From Paenibacillus oryzae (GTDB lineage Bacteria > Bacillota > Bacilli > Paenibacillales > Paenibacillaceae): a stretch of DNA of 64,000 nt. Where the stretch lies: positions 186,001 to 250,000 of the forward strand of contig NZ_LYPA01000065.1 of NCBI RefSeq assembly GCF_001675045.1. Reading direction: 5' to 3'. Made by a program: the position numbers and the translations under genes. Below are positions 46,761 through 54,689 of the stretch, in pieces. The stretch's first letter is position 1. Every line of letters starts with the position of its first letter. The notes under the pieces are model-generated. The model was not told where the DNA came from, searched no databases, and saw only the letters and a program-made list of their open reading frames with translations.

Positions 46761-47093
46761 GGTAAAAAGCTCCTTTTTGGCAACATTTGCAACTTTCGCT
46801 ATATCCAAATGGATGGATTACAGTATAATTTAATTATATAGGTTATTCCAAAAAATCAGTTCCCATTGCGAAGCATGCCAGGCGGCATTGGCGGCATCGA
46901 ATATGGAATTCAGCCGAAATAAGCCTATGCTTTCGAAGTATGTTTCCTCCGGAAACATTGGAGTTGCTCACTTAGCTTACACTAAGCTCCGCTACTCCAT
47001 TTCTAGCTTCATCCCATCTTCTCGGCACTGAAAACTGAACTTTTGGAAGTTTTACTATAGTACATTATACCTCAATCGGGAGGCGAAGGCGGA
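46761..47093. other. Intergenic region with hairpin repeat
   Basis: No gene is seen in these 333 bases. It holds the second copy of the dispersed hairpin repeat, a longer inverted structure (GGAGT, CTTAG, then CTAAG, ACTCC at about 46970-47010), and the leader of the lipase gene. Confidence 0.6.
46918..46962 (+). repeat. Dispersed double-hairpin repeat, copy 2
   Basis: ATAAGCCTATGCTTTCGAAG followed by TGTTTCC-TCC-GGAAACA. It aligns with copy 1 (9026-9070), and the second hairpin keeps its pairing although both arms differ. Confidence 0.5.
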
Positions 47094-47942
47094 ATGAATG
47101 ATAGTGTCAAGCGGGAGGAGTGGTTTTGTCCCGGCTTGAGCGATATCCGTTTTTTTGCTCGGGAATGGAAACCGCTTCGAAAACAGCCGAAAGCGGTTAT
47201 TGCATTATCGCACGGTCAAGGCGAATATGGGGAACGGTACAGCCATGTGGGGGAGCATCTGGCAGCTGAAGGATATGTCCTGCTCTCCATCGATCATTAT
47301 GGACACGGCCGTTCCGGGGGCAAAAGGGGGCATATGCCTTCCTACAACGTTATGATGGATCATACCGGACTGATGCTGGAGCAATGCGCCAAACGCCATC
47401 CCGGCTTGCCCGTATACCTTTATGGACATAGCATGGGCGGCAATATTGCGTTGAATTACAGCCTGAGATTCAAGCCGTCCATTAAGGGCTTGATTCTGAC
47501 AAGCCCATGGCTGCAGCTTGCGTTCAAACCCCCGGCGGTTAAAGAATGGATCGGAAAAAAATTGTCCGTTCTTCTGCCTTCGATACCCATGACTACTGGT
47601 CTCAAAGTGAAGGATTTGTACAGGGAAGGCCCCTCTTTCAGAGCCTCGATGGCAATGGATGATTTTTGCCATACGATTATAACGCCGCGTGCTTATACCG
47701 AGCTTCAGTCGGCGTCGGAATGGGCGGGGAGTCACTCAGGGGAGTTGAACGTGCCGCTGCTGCTCATGCATGGAACGGCGGACCGTATTACCTCGTTTGA
47801 AGCCAGCCGCCGACTGGCCGAAGGGCTTGGCGGGCGTTGCGAATGGAAGCCTTGGGCCGGCGGGCTGCATGAGCTGCATAACGATCTGGAAAGAGACGAA
47901 ATGTTAAGCACGATGACGAATTGGCTTAACCGCCAGCTATAA
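47094..47942 (+). CDS. Alpha/beta hydrolase, monoacylglycerol-lipase type
   Basis: A 282-aa serine hydrolase of the Hydrolase_4 group. The oxyanion region is ALSHGQGEYGERY, the early acidic turn is DHYGHGRSGG, the nucleophile elbow is GHSMGG, the Asp lies in MHGTADRITSFEAS and the His in GGLHELHND. It likely splits monoacylglycerols or lysophospholipids in the cytoplasm. Strong purine-rich GGGAGGCGAAGGCGGA precedes the ATG. The sensor-kinase gene starts 44 bases after the stop. Confidence 0.9.
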   Translation: MNDSVKREEWFCPGLSDIRFFAREWKPLRKQPKAVIALSHGQGEYGERYSHVGEHLAAEGYVLLSIDHYGHGRSGGKRGHMPSYNVMMDHTGLMLEQCAKRHPGLPVYLYGHSMGGNIALNYSLRFKPSIKGLILTSPWLQLAFKPPAVKEWIGKKLSVLLPSIPMTTGLKVKDLYREGPSFRASMAMDDFCHTIITPRAYTELQSASEWAGSHSGELNVPLLLMHGTADRITSFEASRRLAEGLGGRCEWKPWAGGLHELHNDLERDEMLSTMTNWLNRQL

Positions 47943-47986
47943 GTTAAGTGTTCGGAATAATGCTCCTGAGGAGGAGGCCGTCTTAA

Positions 47987-49666
47987 GTGCTAAAGGAACT
48001 GCTGCTCCAATTTTTTCTGTCCGTGCTGCCTGTGTTCTCCTTCCTGCTTTGGCATGACAAGGAACGCGGCTGGAAGGGATTTAAGCCCTTTATAGCCTTT
48101 ACGAGCGGGGCAGCAATTGTTTTATGTGTGTTGACCTCAACGGTAGTTCATGGCTACGATGTGGATTTCCGGATTGTTCCGTATTTGATCGGCTCCCTAT
48201 ATGGCGGGTACCCGGTATTTATGGGCCTTAGCCTGCTTTATATTTGTACGCGCCTGCCGCAAATGGACAATATATGGGAAGCGCTTAGCTTTGGCGTTTT
48301 CACCATTTTTTTTATGATTACGTTTCTGGTTGTTTACCGCTCTTTCCAGAGAGCGGCAGCTTCGGGCCGGGAACGGATTGGCTTGTTGATGACAGCCGTT
48401 TTGTCCTGTGTTCTGGTTGTTAGCCTCAATATATACATTAACCAGGTGCGAATGGAATGGACCGCTTCGTTGATAGTGGAGCTTGCTTTTGGCATATCGG
48501 GCATATTGCTGTCCATTTGGCTGTCCATTTATATTATTGAGAGCATTAACGAGAAACAGCTGCTTCATATAAAAGTGAACCAGCTGTCGAACAATTACCG
48601 GAATGAAGTGGAGAAGCTGCAGCAATTTATCGATAAGGCGCCGCTGGCGGTTATGATTATTAACGACCAGGGACAAATAACGCATGCTAACGAGGAGTCG
48701 CTTGGCCTTAACAGTCTTGGAACCGCTTATCATGATGCGGAAAGCTTGAAGGGGGAGCGTTTTCAGGATGTTTTCCAAGAGGATGGCGATCACATATGCG
48801 TGGAATTGCTCCAGCAAGCGCTTCAGGGCCAATCCGCAAATACCATAACGGAGGTAACGGGCGAAAAAATATTGCTGTACACCTCTATCACGATTCATGA
48901 TACGGTAGACGGCGGCATTACTGGCGCTGCCCTGATTGCCAAAGATGTGACCGAGCTGAACCAGCTTCGAGATGAAGTCGATCGGATGGAGCGGCTTAGT
49001 CTGGTGGGCCAAATGGCGGCAAGCATCACGCATGAAATTCGTAATCCTATGGCGGTCATTCGGGGATTCGTCCAGTTGCTTCAGGAGCGGAGTCCTCAAA
49101 GCCAGCATGAATATTACCGCATTATAATGGAAGAGCTTGATCGGACGAATCAGATTATTAACGACTTTCTTTCCCTTGCCCAGAATCGCGAGCTCAAAAT
49201 GGAGTTTGCTTCCCTTAATGCCAGTATTCAGGACATTGTGCCTCTTCTGCTCGCCGATGCCAATCTGAGAGGCCAAAGCCTTAAGGTGAATCTATGTCCG
49301 GAATTGCCCGGCATGATGCTTAACGACCGGGAGATGAAGCAGATGCTGCTTAATCTGGCGCGAAACGGCATGGAAGCGATGGGGGAAAAGGGAGTTTTGT
49401 CTATTAGCACTACATATACGGAGCAAGAAGTCAGCATACATATAAGGGATGAAGGGGTGGGCATTCCCCAGGAAAAGATGAAGCACCTGTTTGAGCCTTT
49501 TTTTACGACCAAAACAAGAGGAACGGGACTGGGACTTCCGTTGTGCCTGAGCATCGTTGAACGCCATCGCGGAAAAATCGAAGTGCAAAGCGCGGAAGGA
49601 CAAGGCACTGTATTTATTGTTACCTTCAACATATTGGAACCCGATTTCGAGCATAATACGGCTTGA
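47987..49666 (+). CDS. Membrane PAS sensor histidine kinase (KinB-like)
   Basis: A 559-aa kinase. Six or so membrane helices (a 5TMR-LYT-type sensor, residues 5-190) are followed by a PAS domain (about 210-320), a HisKA domain with His349 in ASITHEIRNPMAV, and the ATPase domain with its N, G1 (IRDEGVGIPQEK), F and G2 (GTGLGLPLCLSIVE) boxes. The architecture is that of B. subtilis KinB, a phosphorelay kinase for sporulation. No response regulator is adjacent, which also fits the phosphorelay. The start is a GTG 12 bases after GGAGGAGG. Confidence 0.88.
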   Translation: MLKELLLQFFLSVLPVFSFLLWHDKERGWKGFKPFIAFTSGAAIVLCVLTSTVVHGYDVDFRIVPYLIGSLYGGYPVFMGLSLLYICTRLPQMDNIWEALSFGVFTIFFMITFLVVYRSFQRAAASGRERIGLLMTAVLSCVLVVSLNIYINQVRMEWTASLIVELAFGISGILLSIWLSIYIIESINEKQLLHIKVNQLSNNYRNEVEKLQQFIDKAPLAVMIINDQGQITHANEESLGLNSLGTAYHDAESLKGERFQDVFQEDGDHICVELLQQALQGQSANTITEVTGEKILLYTSITIHDTVDGGITGAALIAKDVTELNQLRDEVDRMERLSLVGQMAASITHEIRNPMAVIRGFVQLLQERSPQSQHEYYRIIMEELDRTNQIINDFLSLAQNRELKMEFASLNASIQDIVPLLLADANLRGQSLKVNLCPELPGMMLNDREMKQMLLNLARNGMEAMGEKGVLSISTTYTEQEVSIHIRDEGVGIPQEKMKHLFEPFFTTKTRGTGLGLPLCLSIVERHRGKIEVQSAEGQGTVFIVTFNILEPDFEHNTA

Positions 49667-49735
49667 GTCTCCGCTCGCAAGCTGGCGAAAGCGCCGGATG
49701 GCAGAGGCATCTATCTTGATTTGGAGGCTGAGGAT

Positions 49736-49879
49736 ATGACATCACAGCAGCAATACGGCGATAGCAGCTCCATGATGGAGAAAACACAGGCCGAGCGCAA
49801 TCGAAAAGGGCTCACGGGCGATATTACGCCGCAGGGCAAAAACAGGCTGCCCAAAACGCCAAACAAGCCTAACACCTGA
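49736..49879 (+). CDS. Small spore-protein-like gene (SspL-like, 47 aa)
   Basis: A 47-codon gene with GGAGG (49723-49727) eight bases before its ATG. The product is hydrophilic, rich in Lys, Asn, Gln and Pro, and contains GLTGDITPQGKNRLPK, which recalls the GxLTGGVTPQG region of the small acid-soluble spore protein SspL. Its place after a KinB-like kinase and before a terminator supports a real gene. The identification rests on a short motif only. Confidence 0.5.
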   Translation: MTSQQQYGDSSSMMEKTQAERNRKGLTGDITPQGKNRLPKTPNKPNT

Positions 49880-49934
49880 CCGGCGCACACATGATTCAAA
49901 CGAGCCTTGTTCCAGGCTGAACATGTCGGAAAAA

Positions 49935-49970
49935 GGAGCCGGGGCCGTTTGGCTCCGGTTGCTTTATTTT
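49935..49970 (+). terminator. Short terminator-like hairpin after the small gene
   Basis: GGAGCC pairs with GGCTCC around a ten-base GC-rich loop; a T-rich stretch (GCTTTATTTT) follows after a short gap. It overlaps the next promoter. Confidence 0.5.
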
Positions 49971-49988
49971 CGTAAGGGACGGTATAAT
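49959..49988 (+). promoter_or_regulatory. Probable promoter of the bacilliredoxin-nadE-acpS operon
   Basis: TTGCTT, 18 bases, then a perfect TATAAT (49983-49988), 37 bases before the bacilliredoxin start. Confidence 0.65.
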
Positions 49989-50025
49989 AGGAACAAAACT
50001 TGTTGCATAAGGGAGTGTGTTAGTG

Positions 50026-50460
50026 ATGTCGATGTCATTTGAAAGATATATGCTGGATATGGTTCAACCAATGCGTGACGAGCTCACGAGACTGGGAATT
50101 AAGGAGCTGCGTACGCCGGAGGAAGTAGAGGCGGAGATTCCGGACTCCAAAGGCACTGCTTTGATCGTTATTAACTCCGTTTGCGGCTGCGCCGCCGGCC
50201 AATGCCGTCCTGGTGTAGCGGATGCTTTGAACCATACCGTTGTCCCTGACCATTTGTTCACTGTATTTGCAGGCCAGGATAAAGAGGCTACAGCCAAAGC
50301 GCGTGAATATTTCGCTCCATACCCGCCTTCTTCTCCATCGATTGCATTGCTGAAGGACGGGGAGCTGGTTCACTTTATTGAACGTCATCAAATTGAAAAT
50401 CGTTCTGCTGAAGATATCGCTGCCGATTTGACGGACGCTTTTGACAAATATTGCGGATAA
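50026..50460 (+). CDS. Bacilliredoxin (BrxA/BrxB family)
   Basis: A 144-aa thioredoxin-fold protein of the UPF0403/bacilliredoxin family. The active site is CGC in NSVCGCAAGQCRPG, and the cis-Pro region is SPSIALLKDG. In Bacillales these proteins remove bacillithiol from mixed disulfides after oxidative stress. The start is the ATG ten bases after AAGGGAG; in-frame GTGs at 50017 and 50023 are alternatives. Followed closely by nadE. BrxA and BrxB cannot be told apart here. Confidence 0.92.
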   Translation: MSMSFERYMLDMVQPMRDELTRLGIKELRTPEEVEAEIPDSKGTALIVINSVCGCAAGQCRPGVADALNHTVVPDHLFTVFAGQDKEATAKAREYFAPYPPSSPSIALLKDGELVHFIERHQIENRSAEDIAADLTDAFDKYCG

Positions 50461-50473
50461 CAGGAGGCCAGCC

Positions 50474-51283
50474 ATGAGCCTGCAGGAGCAAATTATTAAG
50501 CAGTTGAATGTAAAACCAAGCATCAATGTAGACGAGGAAATTGTCAAACGCGTCAATTTCCTCAAAAAATATGTTCAGGATTCCGGCACGACAGGTCTGC
50601 TAATCGCCATCAGCGGCGGTATCGACAGCGCTGTAGCCGCCGGCCTCTGCAAACGCGCTACAGATGAGCTTAGCGCGGAAACCGGCAAGGACTATATGAC
50701 GCTAGGCGTTTTCCAGCCGTATGGCGAGCAAGGGGATATTGCAGACAGCTATGCTGTTGCAAAAGCCTTTAATTTGAAGCATACGGCGGAAACCAATATC
50801 GGTGAAGCTGTTGACGAAATTGCGCTGGAAGTGGAGCACAGCTTCAAAAATCTCGGCATTCCGCGTCATATAAGCCGTGGCGGCAAAGGCAATATTAAAG
50901 CAAGAACGCGGATGGTTATGCAATACGCGTTGGCTTTTGACCTGAATTTGCTTGTTGTTGGCACGGATCATGCGTCGGAAGCGATAACCGGCTTTTATAC
51001 CAAATGGGGCGATGGCGCTGTGGATATTACGCCGCTGGCATCGCTGAACAAACGCCAGGTACGCCAGCTTGCTTCTCATTTGGGCGTTCCGCAAAGCGTG
51101 CTGGACAAAGCTCCATCGGCGGGGCTTTGGGATGGTCAAACGGACGAGGACGAGCTTGGCATTACATATGGCGACAACAGCGATTATCTGGAGGGCAAGG
51201 ACATTGCTCCTGACGTTCGGGAAAAGCTGGAGAAGCAATATTTGAAGACCGAGCATAAACGTTCTCCGATCCCCGGCATCTAG
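50474..51283 (+). CDS. nadE: Ammonia-dependent NAD synthetase
   Basis: A 269-aa enzyme making NAD from nicotinate adenine dinucleotide, ATP and ammonia. The ATP P-loop is ISGGIDSAVAAG; other conserved stretches are NIKARTRMVMQYALA, VVGTDHASEAITGFYTKWGDG and PSAGLWDGQTDEDELG. No glutaminase domain is present, so it uses ammonia directly. The ATG is six bases after AGGAGG. It lies 13 bases after the bacilliredoxin and 12 before acpS. Confidence 0.97.
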   Translation: MSLQEQIIKQLNVKPSINVDEEIVKRVNFLKKYVQDSGTTGLLIAISGGIDSAVAAGLCKRATDELSAETGKDYMTLGVFQPYGEQGDIADSYAVAKAFNLKHTAETNIGEAVDEIALEVEHSFKNLGIPRHISRGGKGNIKARTRMVMQYALAFDLNLLVVGTDHASEAITGFYTKWGDGAVDITPLASLNKRQVRQLASHLGVPQSVLDKAPSAGLWDGQTDEDELGITYGDNSDYLEGKDIAPDVREKLEKQYLKTEHKRSPIPGI

Positions 51284-51295
51284 AACGGTAGAGCT

Positions 51296-51694
51296 ATGAT
51301 TATCGGAATAGGCCATGATCTTGCGGATATTGAACGAATCGCCTCAACCGCCAGCGGCCGGCATGGAACCAAATTTATGGAGCGGGTGCTTACCGAGGAT
51401 GAGCTGAAAACAGCCGACGGCCTTGCCGGGGCCCGGCTGCATCAGTTTATTGCGGGCCGTTTTGCCGCTAAGGAAGCTGTATCCAAAGCGTTTGGCTGCG
51501 GTATTGGGTCTCTGATCGGTTTTCGCGATATTCAAATTCTGCGGGATGATAACGGCCGGCCCCATTGCGGACTTGCCGAAGAAGCATGGGTCAGGCTGGG
51601 AATTAATCCTGAGTTTATAGAAATTCACGTCACGATAACGCATGAGCGGGGATTAGCCTCCGCTTTTGTCGTTGTCGAACGGATCAAACGATAA
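51296..51694 (+). CDS. acpS: Holo-acyl-carrier-protein synthase
   Basis: A 132-aa enzyme that transfers 4'-phosphopantetheine from CoA to apo-ACP for fatty-acid synthesis. The family motifs are IGHDLADIERI (metal Asp) and RFAAKEAVSKAFGCGIG (metal Glu), with ITHERGLASAFVV at the end. Normal length. The ribosome site is weak, and translation is probably coupled to nadE. Confidence 0.96.
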   Translation: MIIGIGHDLADIERIASTASGRHGTKFMERVLTEDELKTADGLAGARLHQFIAGRFAAKEAVSKAFGCGIGSLIGFRDIQILRDDNGRPHCGLAEEAWVRLGINPEFIEIHVTITHERGLASAFVVVERIKR

Positions 51695-51797
51695 TTTTTG
51701 TCCGCTTGGGCGGATAACGCTGTCACCTTTTGCCTATACTTGGAATGTAATAATATAGGTTAACAACCTCTATAGGAGTAGGCAGGGGGGATGGCGA

Positions 51798-52028
51798 ATG
51801 GTAAAGTCTAAGCAATCAGCCAGCGCGTCAAGGCGTTACCGGTCAGGTCAATGGGTTGAGCATGAAGGGTTGTACTCGGATGATTGGGGCAGCCATTTGC
51901 TGCTGTTGAAGGGTGATATATTTCCTTCCCATCCTGAGATGGGGGAAACGCATTGGACGTATGGCGGACCGGCGATGCTGCCGCATATTCGCTCGTCCAA
52001 GATGAACCGACATCATATAGGTTATTAA
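51798..52028 (+). CDS. Small YjzC-like protein
   Basis: A 76-aa protein with a strong GGGGGGATGGCGA site before its ATG and a terminator right after its stop, so it is a real single gene. The central part (YRSGQWVEHEGLYSDDW, then a Gly-Asp-x-Phe-Pro segment and an HWTYGGP end) resembles small YjzC-type proteins of Bacillales, whose function is unknown. No membrane segment or signal is present. Confidence 0.65.
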   Translation: MVKSKQSASASRRYRSGQWVEHEGLYSDDWGSHLLLLKGDIFPSHPEMGETHWTYGGPAMLPHIRSSKMNRHHIGY

Positions 52029-52035
52029 AAAATAT

Positions 52036-52091
52036 GCAGGTTCTTAAGGCTAACAGGGGAGATTCCCCGGGGGCCAGGAACCTGCTTTTTT
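52036..52091 (+). terminator. Intrinsic terminator after the YjzC-like gene
   Basis: GCAGGTTCTT pairs with GGAACCTGC, with an inner GGGGA-GA-TCCCC hairpin; six T follow. It also lies at the 3' end of the convergent LysR gene. Confidence 0.85.
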
Positions 52092-52100
52092 GTGCTTTCT

Positions 52101-52997
52101 TTAACCTTGCTCATCCCCATTAGCAGCAGCTTCATGTGGCTGGGCATGTTGTAAAATCAAATCTATAAAAGCGTGCAGGGCACTGCTTTTAAACGAGTTT
52201 TTGCGAGTAATGAAATACGTCATCATAGTATTGTTTTCCTTGGGCAAGGCCTGTGCGCGGATGGTTCCGCTGGCCAGTTCCCTTTGTACGACAAGTAAAG
52301 GCAATAATGAAATGCCCATGCCGGACGCGACGCCGCTAATAATCGCTTCAAGCGTGCCAAATTCCATAATAACAGGGCTCCGATTACCCTGTTCTTTTAA
52401 CCAGTTTTCCAATATTTCTCTATATGAGCAGCCGTAGCTATAAACAAGAATCGGTTTAGTCGCAAGCTCCTCTATACCGCCGTTCCCCACGGCCGAAATT
52501 ACAAATAACTGCTCGTTGAATACGGGAATGGCTTCAAGCTCGGAGCGATCACATGGACAACCAATAAATGCCCCGTCCAGCTCGTAGCCCGCTACCTGAT
52601 CCATAAGGGCAAGAGAGTTGCCCGTCGATAAGGATAGAGAAACATGTGGATGCGTGTTGTAATATTGGGAAAAAAGCTTTGGCAAACGTACCGCGGCTGC
52701 CGTTTGCGTTGAACCGATCCGGAGCGGTCCACTTGGCTGATCAGTTGCCTGCAGCGCCTGAACGGCTTCATCCAAAATACCGATTGTTTTGACGGCATAG
52801 GTAAGCAGCAGCTCTCCCGCTGGGGTCAAGGTCATGCCGCGGTTATGGCGAATAAACAATGCCGTGCCCAATTCGGTCTCCAGCTGCCTGATTCTGGCGG
52901 TAACATTGGATTGAACATATCCCAAACGTTCAGCTGCTTTTGTCATGTTTCCCTCTTGCGCCACGCATCGAAAAATCCGCAGATCGCCACTTTCCAT
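52101..52997 (-). CDS. LysR-family transcriptional regulator
   Basis: A 298-aa regulator. The winged helix-turn-helix reads MTKAAERLGYVQSNVTARIRQLE, and the effector domain of two alpha/beta lobes follows. The start is the ATG ten bases after AAAGGA; the frame is open six codons further up. It is divergent from the EamA transporter gene with a gap of about 125 bases. LysR regulators commonly control such a neighbour, so it probably governs that exporter. Confidence 0.9.
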   Translation of the reverse strand: MESGDLRIFRCVAQEGNMTKAAERLGYVQSNVTARIRQLETELGTALFIRHNRGMTLTPAGELLLTYAVKTIGILDEAVQALQATDQPSGPLRIGSTQTAAAVRLPKLFSQYYNTHPHVSLSLSTGNSLALMDQVAGYELDGAFIGCPCDRSELEAIPVFNEQLFVISAVGNGGIEELATKPILVYSYGCSYREILENWLKEQGNRSPVIMEFGTLEAIISGVASGMGISLLPLLVVQRELASGTIRAQALPKENNTMMTYFITRKNSFKSSALHAFIDLILQHAQPHEAAANGDEQG

Positions 52998-53122
52998 TGC
53001 AGTCAGTCCTTTCATTATCTTGCCATGCCATTGTCATCATTTTAAATGATTACTGAATCACTAACAATCATTATACAGGATGGCGGAACGGCACTACAAT
53101 AGGATAACAAGGAGGGAGCATT

Positions 53123-54070
53123 ATGAATGGATCAGATAAGGCGCTCAGAGGGATGAAACCGCTGAAATATTTTTCATTGCTTATTTTAACTACATTGATT
53201 ATGGGCACATCGTTTCCCGTCGGGAAAACTGCCATGCTGTATGCCCCGCCGTTTTTGCTGATGGGGCTGCGTTATGTAATCGCCGGTGTACTTTTAGCTG
53301 TCATTGTAAGAAAAAGGCCGCTTCCAAAGGGGAGAAGGCAATGGGCGAGGGTGGCGGTTATCGGTTTTTTTCAAACGGCCGGAGTGATGGGATGCGCCTA
53401 TTACAGCATGAAATGGCTGACGTCCGGCGAATCAGCCATACTCACGTTCACTAGTCCTTTGCTCGTTATTGTGCTTAGCGCTGTGCTGGAAGGCGCCGCC
53501 TACCGTTTAAGCCAATGGGGCGGCGTATTGCTGGGGCTTCTCGGCATTGCCGCATGCTTCGGCTTTCAAATGAGCTTTAGCCCCGGGACGGCAATCGGGT
53601 TTGCCGGGGCTGTCTCTTTTGCAATCTCCACCTTGCTGGTGAAATGGTGGGGCGGCGAGCAGGACGCATTTGTACTTACTGCCTATCAAATGCTGGCTGG
53701 AGGGGCTATGCTGCTGCTTCTAAGTCTAGGTACAGAAAAAGGCCATTTTTTTGTCAGCGCTGCCTCTATCGGAACGTTGCTATGGCTGGTACTGGTTTGT
53801 TCAATCCTTCAATTTTCAATATGGTTTTATTTGCTTCTTAATGGCGATCCGGCAAAAACGAGTTCTTTTTTATTTTTGGCGCCTCTATTTGGCGTATTAA
53901 GCAGTCGCATTATGCTGGGAGAAGCTATACACGGCATGATGGCGCTTGGCGCAGCCGGGATCTTTATTGGCATTTATTTTGTCAACCGCAGACCTTTACG
54001 TTCTCCGACCGAATTTATTGAAAGTGAAACCATGCGTGGCAAGGAGAATGCAAACAGCTTGACTCCATAA
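53123..54070 (+). CDS. EamA-family (DMT) transporter
   Basis: A 315-aa membrane protein with ten helices in two five-helix EamA repeats (first repeat begins TTLIMGTSFPVGKTAML; second repeat starts near residue 155). Members of the drug/metabolite superfamily export amino acids or other metabolites; the substrate here is unknown. AAGGAGGGAGC precedes the ATG. Divergent from the LysR gene and probably controlled by it. Convergent with the cytochrome gene, 35 bases away. Confidence 0.9.
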   Translation: MNGSDKALRGMKPLKYFSLLILTTLIMGTSFPVGKTAMLYAPPFLLMGLRYVIAGVLLAVIVRKRPLPKGRRQWARVAVIGFFQTAGVMGCAYYSMKWLTSGESAILTFTSPLLVIVLSAVLEGAAYRLSQWGGVLLGLLGIAACFGFQMSFSPGTAIGFAGAVSFAISTLLVKWWGGEQDAFVLTAYQMLAGGAMLLLLSLGTEKGHFFVSAASIGTLLWLVLVCSILQFSIWFYLLLNGDPAKTSSFLFLAPLFGVLSSRIMLGEAIHGMMALGAAGIFIGIYFVNRRPLRSPTEFIESETMRGKENANSLTP

Positions 54071-54105
54071 AAAATGAAGGCGGGACATGTTTCCCTGTAT
54101 GTGAC

Positions 54106-54465
54106 TTATTTTTGCGATGCAAGCCATTCAGCCAATCCGGATATTTCATCGCTGCTCAAACTATCCTTAAAGGCAGGCATAAGACCATCGCCATTTTCAA
54201 TTTGCAGAATCAATTCCTCCTGGCTCATGCGCGCGCCTACCTGCTGCAAATTGCTGTTTCCTCCCACTTTTCCCTGCAGCTCAGTGCCATGGCAGCTGAC
54301 GCACCGCGCTTTATAAACGGCGGCAATTTCCGCAGAGGCATCCCGCAGTCCTTTGCCGCCGCCGTTTGCCTTTTTCTCCCCGCCGCATCCTGCTGCAAAA
54401 ACAGCCAATAGCCCAATGGCGAGCAAAAGACACGCATATCGAGCTTTCTTTTTCCCCATTTTCAT
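54106..54465 (-). CDS. Cytochrome c551-type lipoprotein
   Basis: A 119-aa small c-type cytochrome. The signal ends in a lipobox (VFAAGC), so it is anchored outside the membrane. The haem site is CVSCH and the axial Met is in GLMPAF, with the C-terminal helix SGLAEWLASQ. It should carry electrons to a terminal oxidase, like CccB of B. subtilis. GGAGG is seven bases before the ATG. Confidence 0.93.
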   Translation of the reverse strand: MKMGKKKARYACLLLAIGLLAVFAAGCGGEKKANGGGKGLRDASAEIAAVYKARCVSCHGTELQGKVGGNSNLQQVGARMSQEELILQIENGDGLMPAFKDSLSSDEISGLAEWLASQK

Positions 54466-54573
54466 AACTCTACCTCCACCTTATGATACGCTGTCGTCTT
54501 ATTGGCGATCTTATTCCTGCTAAACACGGTCTCTCGGAGCTTTTGCATGAAGGCCCTCTTCGCTGAAATTCTT

Positions 54574-54602
54574 TTGTTCAACTTATAGAGTAACGGTATA
54601 AT
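54574..54602 (+). promoter_or_regulatory. Probable mutY promoter
   Basis: TTGTTC, 17 bases, then a perfect TATAAT (54597-54602), about 90 bases before the mutY start. Confidence 0.65.
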
Positions 54603-54689
54603 AGAATATAGTTAATAAAGTCACACTGTGCTTCTATTTTCTCGCAAAAAGAGGAAGAAGCCAAACTACAGAGAGGATATACAGACAAA

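Noticed and set aside
48197-49276. A 359-codon open frame antisense to the KinB-like kinase
   Set aside because: His/Gln/Arg-rich shadow of the kinase frame without a ribosome site.
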